A DNA stretch of 64,000 nt from an uncultured Clostridia bacterium (GCA_937894465.1 CALCRE010000299.1:1-64000); one strand, 5' to 3'; counted from the stretch's first letter, positions 1-9,160 are shown. The notes: generated by a model not told the origin, from the sequence alone. Made by a program: numbers and translations.

Positions 1-78
1 TGAGAAAAACCGGAGGATTTAATTTGGAGTTTTTTTCTACCGTTGCTACCTTAATAAAAAACTTTTCCATAAATAGAA

Positions 79-119
79 AACAAGGCATTCTATGTTAAAG
101 AAACTCATAATGCCTTGTT
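79..119 (-). terminator. Intrinsic terminator-like hairpin after the lipoprotein gene
   Basis: Perfect 11-bp arms (AACAAGGCATT at 79-89, AATGCCTTGTT at 109-119) enclose a 19-nt loop. Read on the minus strand the stem is followed by a T-rich stretch (TTTTCTATTT), so it most likely ends the minus-strand cluster that finishes with the gene at 293-676. The rest of 1-292 shows nothing I recognise. Confidence 0.6.
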
Positions 120-292
120 CTTGATCTTATTCATCATTTAAGCGGTAGATGATTGCTGATATTGGATTGTTTGTTCAATATCGGCAAGATATTAACCGCT
201 TCTTCCTATGTAAGGGCTATTTATAAAATAATCCCAACCCCACTTTCGCACTTTAACCATAACCGTACAATACTTTATAAGCAAGTATTTAT

Positions 293-676
293 TCAAACAG
301 TGCTTTCCACTTTTTTAACCGTAATCATTCCGGTTGCATCTTTACCGGTTATCCGAATAACATACACATCGGTTTCAGAGACCATTACAGTGAATAATCC
401 TGTCTCAAGGTCGTTTCCCGTATAAGGTTCGCTTCCATTTTTGCCGCTGATCGTAAGACCAACTTTTCCATCTTCATGATCAATTTCAATCTTCAACACA
501 TCACCTTTGTTCAAGGATAATTCGCATTTGCTTTTATTGCTCCAATCGTTAAAGTCCGCTGTGAATCCTGCTCCGCTGGGTTTTTCAAGAATCACAATGT
601 CTCCCTTTGGTGTGGAGCACGCAGTTATCGAAGTGATCAATGCAATCGTTAACAACAAAAAAATGATTATCTTCAT
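293..676 (-). CDS. Small secreted lipoprotein, unknown function
   Basis: 127 aa. The N-terminus has a lysine, a hydrophobic stretch and a lipobox ending in Cys (ITACS, Cys about residue 19), so the product is probably lipid-anchored outside the membrane. The ATG at 676 is preferred to upstream starts because AGGAGG lies 8 nt before it; the gene begins 14 bp after the hydrolase stop and is likely co-transcribed with it. The last ~60 residues (an IRITGKDATGMITVK motif) resemble the C-terminal half of the membrane-anchored protein at 51124-51624 (IRIAGKNATGQFNVTV). This suggests a shared small beta-sandwich domain, perhaps of the pre-peptidase C-terminal type. No enzymatic motif is visible and the function is unknown. 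Confidence 0.75.
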   Translation of the reverse strand: MKIIIFLLLTIALITSITACSTPKGDIVILEKPSGAGFTADFNDWSNKSKCELSLNKGDVLKIEIDHEDGKVGLTISGKNGSEPYTGNDLETGLFTVMVSETDVYVIRITGKDATGMITVKKVESTV

Positions 677-690
677 ATTCCGGTTTCCTC

Positions 691-1896
691 CTACTCTTGT
701 GTTTTGTTTTTCAAAAAACATGATAATACCTCCTTAACAAACTTTTCCGGCTCGTTGATCCATGGACTGTGGCCGGAATGTTCAAACCATACAATTCCTT
801 TGTCAGGCGCATCCAGTACCTGAACATATTCCTCCGTCAATATCGTAGGTGCATTGACATCATGCCGGCCTAAAAAGAAATAGACAGGCACATCAAGCTT
901 CGCATAATCCCTTCGCATATCAATGGTATAAAGTTGTTGGTACACATGATTATATGTGTTGACAATACCACGGAAAAAGTTAATTTTATCAAGCAGTCCA
1001 TATTCTACAGAACCGATGTCCCGAATTGTGTTATAACCCGGATTGTGAATTTCAGGATTTCTCGCCATATAAGCGCTGAGATAATTCAGGTATACAGCGC
1101 TTTTCCATGTAACATCCTTTCCGTAATAGGGCGGTTCACCGTTTGCCAAAAGCCGCTCTATGACAGCAGTGTCGTTTCCGGATCCGGCGATTTCCAAAGC
1201 CTTCGCGTAATCCATCCTCTCAGTTTCAACAAAGTCCACCATTTGCCCCGTACCGATCAGTGCATGATAGGATTTTGGGTACTGATCAACAAGAAAAACC
1301 CCCAAAGCACTTCCCCAAGACTCACCTATAAGATATATTTTCTCTTTGGAAAAGCGTTTCCTTAAATGTTCCGTCACCGCGTAGCCATCCTGTATATAGG
1401 TTTGGACTGTGATATATTTCGTTTTTTCTGCATAATAGGACTTTCCGGAGCCGGGCTGATCCCAGTTGACAACAACAAAATGCTTCTCCAACACCGACAG
1501 CTCATGCCGTACCGCCGCCATCTGCGTTCCACCGGGACCTCCCGCCAAAAAGAGAAGTACCGGTGCGTTCTTGTCCCGGCCTCTCAGGCTGATCCACTGC
1601 TTTCTGCCGTTCAGATCAAGTTCAATAAGCTCCGCAATACTGTTTTTAGGTGTACTTTCATTTTCATCAACAATACGCGGCGTGAAAGTGGCGTGTTGTG
1701 AGAAGAGAATCAATCCTACGTTGAATATCAACACAACAGTAAAAAATATCGCCGCGTTTTTAAAACGTACAAACTGCTTGGGACTCGTCTTTTTCCTTAT
1801 ACGGGAAACGGCATAAATAGCCCCTTTGAGTATCATCCCCAAAAGTGCAATGACTGACAAAGCAGTCAAAACAAAAAATAGAATTGTTTGAATCAT
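691..1896 (-). CDS. Alpha/beta hydrolase, proline iminopeptidase-like (S33 family)
   Basis: 401 aa. One or two N-terminal membrane segments (about residues 4-30 and 47-68) are followed by an alpha/beta-hydrolase fold. The oxyanion-hole motif GGPGG is at about residue 119, the nucleophile elbow GESWGS at about 193, an acidic residue in FFLGRHDVNAPT, and a late catalytic-type His in EHSGHSPW. This set is typical of proline iminopeptidases, so a membrane-anchored peptidase or esterase is likely; the substrate cannot be read from sequence. It sits between a methyltransferase gene (12-bp gap) and a lipoprotein gene, all on the minus strand. Confidence 0.85.
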   Translation of the reverse strand: MIQTILFFVLTALSVIALLGMILKGAIYAVSRIRKKTSPKQFVRFKNAAIFFTVVLIFNVGLILFSQHATFTPRIVDENESTPKNSIAELIELDLNGRKQWISLRGRDKNAPVLLFLAGGPGGTQMAAVRHELSVLEKHFVVVNWDQPGSGKSYYAEKTKYITVQTYIQDGYAVTEHLRKRFSKEKIYLIGESWGSALGVFLVDQYPKSYHALIGTGQMVDFVETERMDYAKALEIAGSGNDTAVIERLLANGEPPYYGKDVTWKSAVYLNYLSAYMARNPEIHNPGYNTIRDIGSVEYGLLDKINFFRGIVNTYNHVYQQLYTIDMRRDYAKLDVPVYFFLGRHDVNAPTILTEEYVQVLDAPDKGIVWFEHSGHSPWINEPEKFVKEVLSCFLKNKTQE

Positions 1897-1908
1897 TGTA
1901 AACCTCCA

Positions 1909-2460
1909 TTACCGTTTTATATATATACTTTCAAGGGCGTTGCCCATGATTGGAATGTCTGTAATACGACTGTCCACAGGGAACAGCTTGTTTTTCTCCA
2001 GCAAGCTTTTTATGACTTTTATTTTTTCCTTTTCATTCAACGGCTCGCGGAAAACCAGTGCACCACCCGGTTTCAAACAGCCGGCCAATGCAGGTACGAC
2101 TCTTTCCAAATCCCTTTCCGAAATATCGTGCAAGACAAAGTGACAATACACTATATTAAAGGTTTCTTTTGAAAGCTCCTCAGATTCCCATTTCAAATAA
2201 TTAATGTTTACAAACTTACACAGTGTCTTACGGCAGACACTCAACCACCGCTTGGAGATATCCAGGCAGGTTAAATGTCCGTCAGGAAGCCTTTTCGCCA
2301 CATAGTACGCAACCGTTCCCATACCGCTCCCGAAATCCAGGACCCTTTCCTTGCCTTCAAGGGGAAGTCGGTCCGCGAATGTTTGGTAGACAGACTTGCC
2401 GCAAAAGAAAAACGCAAGTCTTGTCAGAAGTATTTCCAAACGAGTCGGTTCAAAATTCAT
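1909..2460 (-). CDS. Class I SAM-dependent methyltransferase
   Basis: 183 aa. Motif I is LDFGSGMGTVAYYVA and the acidic post-I position is in LTCLDISKRWL. Later comes a YCHFVLHDI segment and a GGALVFREPL strand, the usual Rossmann methyltransferase layout (Methyltransf_11/25 type). The substrate is unknown. A ribosome site AGGTGATG precedes the ATG at 2460. The gene lies directly downstream of a strong intrinsic terminator (2477-2540), so its expression may depend on readthrough or on a promoter inside the kinase gene. The nearby two-component system could control it, but that is inference. Confidence 0.85.
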   Translation of the reverse strand: MNFEPTRLEILLTRLAFFFCGKSVYQTFADRLPLEGKERVLDFGSGMGTVAYYVAKRLPDGHLTCLDISKRWLSVCRKTLCKFVNINYLKWESEELSKETFNIVYCHFVLHDISERDLERVVPALAGCLKPGGALVFREPLNEKEKIKVIKSLLEKNKLFPVDSRITDIPIMGNALESIYIKR

Positions 2461-2476
2461 TGTTCATCACCTCACA

Positions 2477-2540
2477 TAAAAAAATCAGCTGTATTCAAGT
2501 TCATTGCTATCATAACAAAGGAACCTTTCATACAGCTGAT
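2477..2540 (-). terminator. Rho-independent terminator or attenuator between kinase and methyltransferase
   Basis: Arms ATCAGCTGTAT (2484-2494) and ATACAGCTGAT (2530-2540) are exact complements. On the minus strand the distal arm is followed at once by seven T residues (2477-2483). A small AAAGG/CCTTT stem lies inside the loop. It ends the response-regulator/kinase transcript and lies 16 nt before the methyltransferase start, so it could also act as an attenuator. Confidence 0.75.
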
Positions 2541-2558
2541 ATGAACCTTAAATTTACC

Positions 2559-3959
2559 TTAAATCGTGGGAATTATGATCCGGAAAGTACTACCGTTACT
2601 CTCCTTTAGGCATAGTATCAAATCCCCTCCGTGCACCTTGGTAATTTTTTTTGCTATGGAAAGTCCCAATCCGCTGCCTCCGGTTTTGGAATTTCTGGAA
2701 TCATCCGCCCGAACAAAAGGTTTAAATATGCTATCCGCAAAGTGTGACGGTATTCCGACACCATCATCGCTAAAATTTATTACCGCTTGAGAATTCTGAA
2801 CCGTCAAACTTACGGTAATCAGAGTTCCCTTCGAATTGTATCGCATTGCATTGTTCGCAAGATTTTGAATCACACGGCTAAATTGGTGAGGATCCAGCAG
2901 AACATAAACACTTTCTTCGGGAATATCAAATTCATACTTGAAACCTTCATGTTCTATCTGCGGCACTAGCTCGGCGCATATCAGGCGGGTGTATTCACAA
3001 ATATCCGTTTTTACCGGTTTTAATAAAAACTCCGGGCTGTCTAACCGGGAGAGTTCAAACAATTCGGTAAGGAGTTGATTCGCCCTTTTGCCGTTACTGA
3101 GAATGACATCAATGTATTCATTTCGTTCCTGCTCGGTCATTCCTGTTTTTTTCTTGAGCAATTCCCCATACCCCTGTATACCGGACATCGGGTTTTTAAG
3201 ATCATGGGAGATATCGAGAATCAACTGTCGCCTATCCTCCTCTGACTTCTTACGCAAGGATATTTCATGCTCAATGCGGGCAGCCATGTCGTTAAAGGTA
3301 TTTTGAAGCTCGGCGAATTCATTTTTTAAGCGCAAGTCCACTCGTACGGAATAATCGCCTTCTCGCAAAAGCCTTGTACCGTCGCACAGCTTTTTCAAAG
3401 GTACGGTTATACCCGATGCTGTAATCCTTGAATAGATGAAAGCAAAAAGCTCAAGTACCAGAAGATAGCAAAGCATCACAAAAGCAATGGTCCGACCTGC
3501 CTGTTTGAAATCATCTGCGGTTGCCTCTTTATTATGAACCAAAGAAAAATCCAGCCTTATGGAAGTAGGAAAAGTAACGATCAGCCAAAATTCGCTCTTT
3601 GGTTGATAGAGAATGTCGTAATGATAGGGTTTGCTTTTACTCTCCGTTAGAAATCTCGTGAATTCCTCGGCGGTCAGCCGTTCTTTCCCGATGGTGTCAA
3701 TGCCTTTTGAATAAACGACGCGGTATTTCTTGTCCACAACCTGTACGCCACCGCCGTTTTGCACGACAGCAGATGCATCAATCTGTTTATAATCCTCTTT
3801 GACTATAGAACATGCAGGATACCGGTTTTTTACCAGGGAATCCGAAATCAGTCCGCTGGCAAAGGACAGTAACATAAATGCAAGCACAGTGTCTATTATT
3901 GTCAGTAGAAATATCACTAGAAAATTTCTAAGAAATTGATTGGACAGTTTTCTTTTCAT
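2559..3959 (-). CDS. HAMP-domain sensor histidine kinase
   Basis: 466 aa membrane kinase. TM1 spans about residues 11-36 and TM2 about 153-176, with a ~115-residue extracytoplasmic sensor between them. HAMP follows (about 178-230). The phosphorylation site is ISHDLKNPMSGI near residue 250; the ATP-binding boxes are NLANNAMRYN (N), DDGVGIP (G1) and GGSGLGLSIAKKI (G2). All motifs look intact. It starts 2 bp after the response regulator stop and is clearly co-transcribed. The cognate regulator has an abnormal receiver (see 3962-4639), so output of the pair is uncertain. The signal is unknown. Confidence 0.93.
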   Translation of the reverse strand: MKRKLSNQFLRNFLVIFLLTIIDTVLAFMLLSFASGLISDSLVKNRYPACSIVKEDYKQIDASAVVQNGGGVQVVDKKYRVVYSKGIDTIGKERLTAEEFTRFLTESKSKPYHYDILYQPKSEFWLIVTFPTSIRLDFSLVHNKEATADDFKQAGRTIAFVMLCYLLVLELFAFIYSRITASGITVPLKKLCDGTRLLREGDYSVRVDLRLKNEFAELQNTFNDMAARIEHEISLRKKSEEDRRQLILDISHDLKNPMSGIQGYGELLKKKTGMTEQERNEYIDVILSNGKRANQLLTELFELSRLDSPEFLLKPVKTDICEYTRLICAELVPQIEHEGFKYEFDIPEESVYVLLDPHQFSRVIQNLANNAMRYNSKGTLITVSLTVQNSQAVINFSDDGVGIPSHFADSIFKPFVRADDSRNSKTGGSGLGLSIAKKITKVHGGDLILCLKESNGSTFRIIIPTI

Positions 3960-3961
3960 GG

Positions 3962-4639
3962 CTATTCACCGGTATAGTGGAGCTTGTAACCGATGCCACG
4001 AATGGTTTTCAGATACTTTGGCTTTTGCGGATCGTCTTCAATACGGTTCCTTATTCGACTGATATGCACCATCACGGTGTTGTCGTCAAAATAATACTCC
4101 TCCTCCCATACCGCTTGATAAAGCTGCCGCTTTGTAAACACCTTCTCAGGATGCTCGATAAAATGTAAAAGCAGCTTATACTCCTTTGCGCCAAGTTCAA
4201 TCGGTTCTCCGTCTTTAAAGGCGCAGCATTTTTCCTTGTCGATAGACAAGTTTTTATATGTAATGTGTCCGTCGGATTTTTCCTTAGGAGAAAGATACTC
4301 GTTACTCCGCCTCAGTTGTGCGCCTATGCGGGCCACTAACTCGGCAATGGAAAACGGTTTAGCTATATAGTCGTCCGCGCCTAATCCGAGTCCTAGCACC
4401 TTGTCCATATCGTCCGCCCTGGCGGTGAGGAAGATGACGGGGATGGTGCTGTGTTCCCGTAATTTACGAAGAAGATTGAATCCATCGTCAAGGATCGCAA
4501 GATGAACTTCCTGTTTTTTTAGGATGTCCCATGCTTCCTTACCGTTTTGTGCCGTCAAGACTGTGTATCCGTTTTCCTCCAGACTAATTTTCACAAGATT
4601 TCGGATATCATTCTCGTCATCTGCAATCAGTATAACCAT
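3962..4639 (-). CDS. OmpR/PhoB-family response regulator with a shortened receiver loop
   Basis: 225 aa. The receiver shows the acidic pair D7-D8, the Thr switch position (FLTARADD) and the conserved Lys (YIAKPF). The phosphoacceptor strand reads HLAILDDGFNLLRKL, where the family normally has about six residues (of the IMxPxM type) between the phosphorylatable Asp (D51) and the DGF segment. The reading frame is kept, so this looks like an 18-bp in-frame deletion removing the beta3-alpha3 loop. The C-terminal winged helix (about 125-222) with RQLYQAVW and RNRIEDDPQKPKYLKTIRG is normal. It partners the kinase 2 bp downstream. It may bind DNA without normal phospho-control. Confidence 0.9.
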   Translation of the reverse strand: MVILIADDENDIRNLVKISLEENGYTVLTAQNGKEAWDILKKQEVHLAILDDGFNLLRKLREHSTIPVIFLTARADDMDKVLGLGLGADDYIAKPFSIAELVARIGAQLRRSNEYLSPKEKSDGHITYKNLSIDKEKCCAFKDGEPIELGAKEYKLLLHFIEHPEKVFTKRQLYQAVWEEEYYFDDNTVMVHISRIRNRIEDDPQKPKYLKTIRGIGYKLHYTGE

Positions 4640-4684
4640 AAGAGTTTTAACACCTCCTGTCTGTAATACGCCACTATTTATATA

Positions 4685-5782
4685 TCATCTTACATATTCG
4701 TCAAAAAAGGCAAGACTTTTTTGATTGACGATCTTTAAAGATTCGTATCCTGATTTATTAACTCTTCCACCGAGTAGCGCGCATACAATCGGTGATGTTC
4801 TAATTAAATCCGTCAATGTATAATGGTTGCTGCCTTCGATATAATAGTACCGGGTGTTTCCGTTATTGAGCAACTGATTTTTGTTTTGCACATATTTATT
4901 GTCCGTTCCGATCAAGGAGTAGCCGTTGTCACTGTAGATGTTCATAACGGCACACCGATAGGGATTTGTGTCCCATGTAAATTCATTTCCATCAATCCCC
5001 GTAATATCGCACATATAGGGGGACTCCAACGCAATCACCGCTTTAATGTCGTTTCGTTGTCTTCCAACTCCGAGAGCGGCAGAGCCGCCAAGAGAATGAC
5101 CGGCAACACCAATTCGATTTACATCGACTAACGAATAGAAGGAATCGTTTTCACTCATGGATTGTTCAATGAATGAGTCGATCACAAAATGAATGTCATC
5201 GGTGCGAAGCTTCATCCACTTTTGAAAACATGCATAAGAGTTCTCTAAATCCGAGTGGGAATCCTCTTCACTTAATTCCTTCATGTATCCCGGGTCGATC
5301 GTTATATTGACTCCGTCAATTTTAGTATAGAGTGCATGATAGGTATGGTCAATGCTGACAACCACATAACCGTGGCTAGCAAGTTCTTTATATAGTGAAA
5401 GATTGCTTGTTTTTGTTGAAATACCACCGTGAGAAAAAACAATCAGGGGGCAAGAGTTATCTAAAATTCCGCCTTCTTTCGGATAATAAACAAGCAGGGA
5501 CAGTTTTCGCGGACTGCCGTCGTTTTTTAACTCTTCCATACGAGATAGGTCAGTCAATTCCAACACACAAGATGTATAGGAGTATACACCTGTAGTTGGG
5601 ATGCTTTTAAAATTAGGAAACATAACAACTGCGGTTAAAATAAAAATAATGGCAATTGTTGTAACACTGCTTACAATTCTTTTTAACCAACCTTTTTTTA
5701 TGATCTTTAACTTTCCCATGATAACCCGAAAACCAATCAAAAGAACCGACACAGCAAGTAAGATATAGTTATAAAAAGCCAT
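4685..5782 (-). CDS. Platelet-activating-factor acetylhydrolase-like esterase
   Basis: 365 aa. N-terminal membrane segments (about residues 5-20 and 35-58) precede an alpha/beta-hydrolase domain. The LIVFSHGG strand lies near the oxyanion hole, the nucleophile motif is GVAGHSLGGSAAL, and a late His lies in EGSNHYTLTDL. This arrangement matches bacterial PAF-acetylhydrolase/dienelactone-hydrolase-like enzymes acting on small esters or lipids at the membrane. The ATG at 5782 is chosen because AGGAG sits about 6 nt upstream; a GTG six bases earlier overlaps that ribosome site. It precedes the response regulator by 45 bp on the same strand. Confidence 0.85.
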   Translation of the reverse strand: MAFYNYILLAVSVLLIGFRVIMGKLKIIKKGWLKRIVSSVTTIAIIFILTAVVMFPNFKSIPTTGVYSYTSCVLELTDLSRMEELKNDGSPRKLSLLVYYPKEGGILDNSCPLIVFSHGGISTKTSNLSLYKELASHGYVVVSIDHTYHALYTKIDGVNITIDPGYMKELSEEDSHSDLENSYACFQKWMKLRTDDIHFVIDSFIEQSMSENDSFYSLVDVNRIGVAGHSLGGSAALGVGRQRNDIKAVIALESPYMCDITGIDGNEFTWDTNPYRCAVMNIYSDNGYSLIGTDNKYVQNKNQLLNNGNTRYYYIEGSNHYTLTDLIRTSPIVCALLGGRVNKSGYESLKIVNQKSLAFFDEYVR

Positions 5783-6166
5783 AAACACTCCTTAATAAGC
5801 TTGCATCTGTTTTAAGTTCATCCACTCCACTCACACGGAGAAATAAGACATGGTCATTATAATATGAATATAACCAACAATACAATGACGGTGTAACATA
5901 AAATAGTAGAATAGTCGTAAAGTTTGCTATTGATGCTTCCTCTTTTTATTAGTATAATGAACTAAGATATGGTCTATTGTGGTAAACAGCAATAGAAAAA
6001 GACAGAATATTAACTTATTGATTTGCCGTAAAATGGATACGACGATCATGCTCATGCATCTTAAACGAGGCAATCATTATGAAAATTGAATATCATAATA
6101 CGGACCGGCAGATGTAATTTGAATATTCAAATTCTTATGTAGGTTGAAAAACAAACGGTGAGCATA
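5783..6166. other. Divergent intergenic region, nothing recognised
   Basis: About 380 bp between the outward-reading esterase and YkgJ-like genes. It is AT-rich and must hold promoters for both, but no strong conserved element stands out apart from the weak ribosome site of the right-hand gene. Confidence 0.5.
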
Positions 6167-6622
6167 ATGAAAAAGAAAAAGAAGTATAGGTCTTTGGAAG
6201 AAAGATACCTCCCCTCCGAGCCGTGCTGTTGCGATATATGCAGGTCATATTGCACCCGCCCGGGCTGGTGGACTGTCAAGCAAGCAGCTTTGGCAATCAA
6301 AGCAGGATATGGGCGACGCATGATGTTGGAGATTTCACCTGAGTTGACTTTTGGCGTACTTTCTCCCGCATTTAAAGGTTGTGAAGGGAATTACGCTTTG
6401 CAAGAATACGCGAAAAATGGATGCAACTTTTTAAGAGATGGTCTCTGTGAACTTCATGGAACCGGTCATGAGCCCCTTGAATGCCGCTATTGCCATCATC
6501 TTCGAAAAGGTCTTGGCCAAAAATGCCATGCAGATCTTGAAAAGGACTGGAGAACACCGGGCGGACAGGCATTGGTAAGAAGTTGGATTGAACTCACCAT
6601 AAAAAGAAAACTATATCTATAA
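6167..6622 (+). CDS. YkgJ-type cysteine-cluster protein
   Basis: 151 aa, basic N-terminus (MKKKKKYRS), no signal peptide. Cysteines are clustered: CCCDICRSYC near the N-terminus, then GCEGNY, GCNFLRDGLCELH and ECRYCHHLRKGLGQKCH. This resembles the YkgJ (zinc/iron-chelating domain) family, in which eight or so cysteines bind a metal or Fe-S cluster. Biochemical role is unknown for the family. The ATG at 6167 follows GGTGAG at about 5 nt; a GTG nine bases upstream is an alternative. It stands alone, convergent with the RloB relic. Confidence 0.75.
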   Translation: MKKKKKYRSLEERYLPSEPCCCDICRSYCTRPGWWTVKQAALAIKAGYGRRMMLEISPELTFGVLSPAFKGCEGNYALQEYAKNGCNFLRDGLCELHGTGHEPLECRYCHHLRKGLGQKCHADLEKDWRTPGGQALVRSWIELTIKRKLYL

Positions 6623-6718
6623 AACAAGCTTAAAAAACCTTTTCTCAACCTGTTTTGCTCATTTCACTTTTTTTCACGGACGTTTACTTCGAACGACTGT
6701 TATCATACTTTTTTTAAA

Positions 6719-7323
6719 CTAGAAAGTTCCATCCCCAATATTTTCCAAGAACCCACAATCCTTAAGTATCTTTTCAATAGCCTCCCCGATTGCAGGTGAT
6801 GGGTTTTCCTTGTAGTATTTTTATCCTTTATATTGATGTAGGGTATATCCGCTTTCTTCATTCCTTTGCATAATTCCTTTAGCATGTTAACAGCATCAAT
6901 TACATTAGAAAGCTGAAGGTTTACAAATGTAATATAATGATCTCTCTGATACATACATCCATTGCAATCTGCCATGTGCAGAATAATCCACAAGTCAAGA
7001 GTCAGATTACTATAACCAAACCTATACGTAACCTGCTTAAAAGAACTTGCTTGTTTCATCCTGTCCATAGTTGTAAAAAATTGCTGAACATGAACCTGTT
7101 CGTCGCTTTCATAATCGGAAAGATGGTATATTACCGTTTGACCAAATACAGTTAGCTTTTTTACATATTTAGAAGGATCTTTTTGGACGTCGCACTATAT
7201 CGAAACTTTATAAGCAGTGTCTTGATTATTATTAAATAAATAATCCAACCACTTTAGATACCAATACTCTGTTTCTCCCTCCACGCTAAAGAAATAAGTG
7301 TTACATCTTTTCAAACAAGCCAT
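6719..7323 (-). pseudogene. RloB-like (AbiLii-type) gene, ruined
   Basis: Starting at the ATG at 7323, four bases after the ATPase stop codon begins (TAAATG), the frame gives a typical RloB-like N-terminus (TYFFSVEGETEYWYLKWL) and then hits an amber TAG at codon 43 (7195-7197). The same frame resumes with VQKDPSKYV, YHLSDYESDE and FGYSNLTLDLWIILH, the conserved RloB region. Near 6850 the frame shifts; the continuation SGYTLHQYKG (a TAA), KYYKENPSPAIGEAIEKIL lies in another frame and ends at 6719. A segment between YITFVNLQ and LSNVIDAV also looks shortened. With two stops, a frameshift and a probable internal deletion, it cannot make the normal protein. RloB partners AAA ATPases in AbiL-like phage defence. 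Confidence 0.8.
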
Positions 7324-8655
7324 TTATCGCACACCACCTTCGCTAGCACGAATTTCTTCGAAAATAGGTGTAAAATCAATATCTTTAATGGCACCATATT
7401 GACTGATAAAATAATTCTTCATATAGTCATCGTGCTTACGAACACCCTTTTCACCAGTCGTTCCGAAATCAGATAAAGCATATAACGTGCTGTAATGACT
7501 ATCATCATCACGCTCCACAAATTTAATTTCATCTCTTCTAAAAAGGTTAGAGTTTAAGAAAATCGGATTATGTGTATTAAAGATAAGCTGTGCGCGATGA
7601 ATATTAATATCATCATTATGAAATATATTAATAATACTCATAAGTGCCATCGGATGGATAGAAGCATCAAATTCATCAACAACCAAAGTACCACCTATTT
7701 GTATTGCACGAATTACCAACGGAAACATATTGATAAATTGGATGGTGCCATATGACTCAAATAATTCAGCTGCCATAGCAGCACCTTTCTTCTCTTTTAT
7801 ATTATTAAAAATAGAACATAACTTCGCCTCAGAATCGTCATCGCTCACAACATATCCTAGAGCATTAGAGTTGATACCAAAAAGTCTTGCGGCCTTATCC
7901 GTCGTTGCCTCTACATATACAGCCTTTTTCTGCGCGTCAGCAAACCTTTTAATTAATTGCATAGAGTCAGCACGATAAATTACCATAAATTTATTTGCAA
8001 ACCAATCAATAACCGTCTTCACAAAAAGTTGCGAGATAATTAGCTTAAAACCATTGGTCAGGAATAACTCCTCTTGATTTAGGCTGTTTTGTGCAATATT
8101 AAAAACACTTTCATAATTCTGCACCGTGGATTCAGGTAAATACCTTTTAATAACCTTTAAGCTTCCAAGAACTAATTTTTCACCACGCCTAAATACTACA
8201 TCACCATTAACAAAAAGCTCTTCATCGATTACTTTTCTTTGATAATTATCTTCAAGAAATAATCCCAGATCAAGACTGACACTATATTTCACAAGCATCT
8301 TATCCACAAAAAATTCTACGGAAAATTCAACAGGCATAGATGAGGTTAGTTTATTATTCGGAATTAACTCTAAAGCAGACGATGCAGGATTAGGAGAAGA
8401 CTTTTCTTCTGAGTTTCTAATATTTCCACGAAGAACAATAGAACGAAACACATCCATTGCACCTATTATATTTGTTTTTCCTGCTGCATTAGGACCATAT
8501 ATAACAGAAGAACATAAACCTATAACAGGCTTACCCTTTACTTCTTCTTTTAATAAGCTGTAATCAAGTCCCGATTGTTTCGCTGCCTTTTTCATAGAGA
8601 ACATTGTTTTCTCCACGAATGACTTGTAGTTCTTTGTTGTAAATTCAAGCAACAT
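7324..8655 (-). CDS. AAA15/RloA-like ATPase (AbiLi-type), apparently intact
   Basis: 443 aa. The N-terminus is MLLEFTTKNYKSF, then Walker A GPNAAGKTN (about residue 70), Walker B LVVDEFDASIHP and the switch region IFNTHNPIFLN, the pattern of AAA15/AAA_21 OLD-like ATPases. A long middle insertion is typical. The ATG at 8655 follows GAGGGT at 7 nt. The partner gene downstream is a pseudogene, so the ATPase probably persists without its effector. Families of this pairing (RloAB/AbiL) are linked to abortive infection; that role here is inferred only from homology and pairing. Confidence 0.85.
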   Translation of the reverse strand: MLLEFTTKNYKSFVEKTMFSMKKAAKQSGLDYSLLKEEVKGKPVIGLCSSVIYGPNAAGKTNIIGAMDVFRSIVLRGNIRNSEEKSSPNPASSALELIPNNKLTSSMPVEFSVEFFVDKMLVKYSVSLDLGLFLEDNYQRKVIDEELFVNGDVVFRRGEKLVLGSLKVIKRYLPESTVQNYESVFNIAQNSLNQEELFLTNGFKLIISQLFVKTVIDWFANKFMVIYRADSMQLIKRFADAQKKAVYVEATTDKAARLFGINSNALGYVVSDDDSEAKLCSIFNNIKEKKGAAMAAELFESYGTIQFINMFPLVIRAIQIGGTLVVDEFDASIHPMALMSIINIFHNDDINIHRAQLIFNTHNPIFLNSNLFRRDEIKFVERDDDSHYSTLYALSDFGTTGEKGVRKHDDYMKNYFISQYGAIKDIDFTPIFEEIRASEGGVR

Positions 8656-9160
8656 GGACATAACCCTCAATTTCGCTTCATATTTGCAATAACATATTAT
8701 TACTTTAGGCAAACTCTACCTATAAGTCAATATTCAAATTTTATTTTGCAAAATTACTGCAAAAAACAAATACATTTCTTTTTCGGATGATCGAAAGTTA
8801 CGATGAATTGCCTTGATTTCTTCAAGCAATTCGTAGATTGTGCCGTTTTGGTCTTGTTTCAACAATTAATATATAATGCCATCACAATCCGCCAGCATAT
8901 GACCAATTGGTCATCGGTCGAACCACACATGTTCCGCACCATCACCGTTCCCCCATTCCACAATAGCATATGAGGCGCAAACAATCAGGAGCATATGTTA
9001 AAACTCACTTGCGGCAACCTTTCAAAAAAATATAATTTGGTTGTTTTAATATTATGTTTCGTATGTAGCAGGAAAATTAGCTGAACTAACCGTTTAAGAG
9101 GAAATACCATTAACCTTAGCAATGGCTAATAAATTTTAAACATCCTGCTTCTTGTGGATC

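Noticed and set aside
153..425. 90-aa plus-strand open frame
   Set aside because: Antisense to the lipoprotein gene, no ribosome site; shadow frame.
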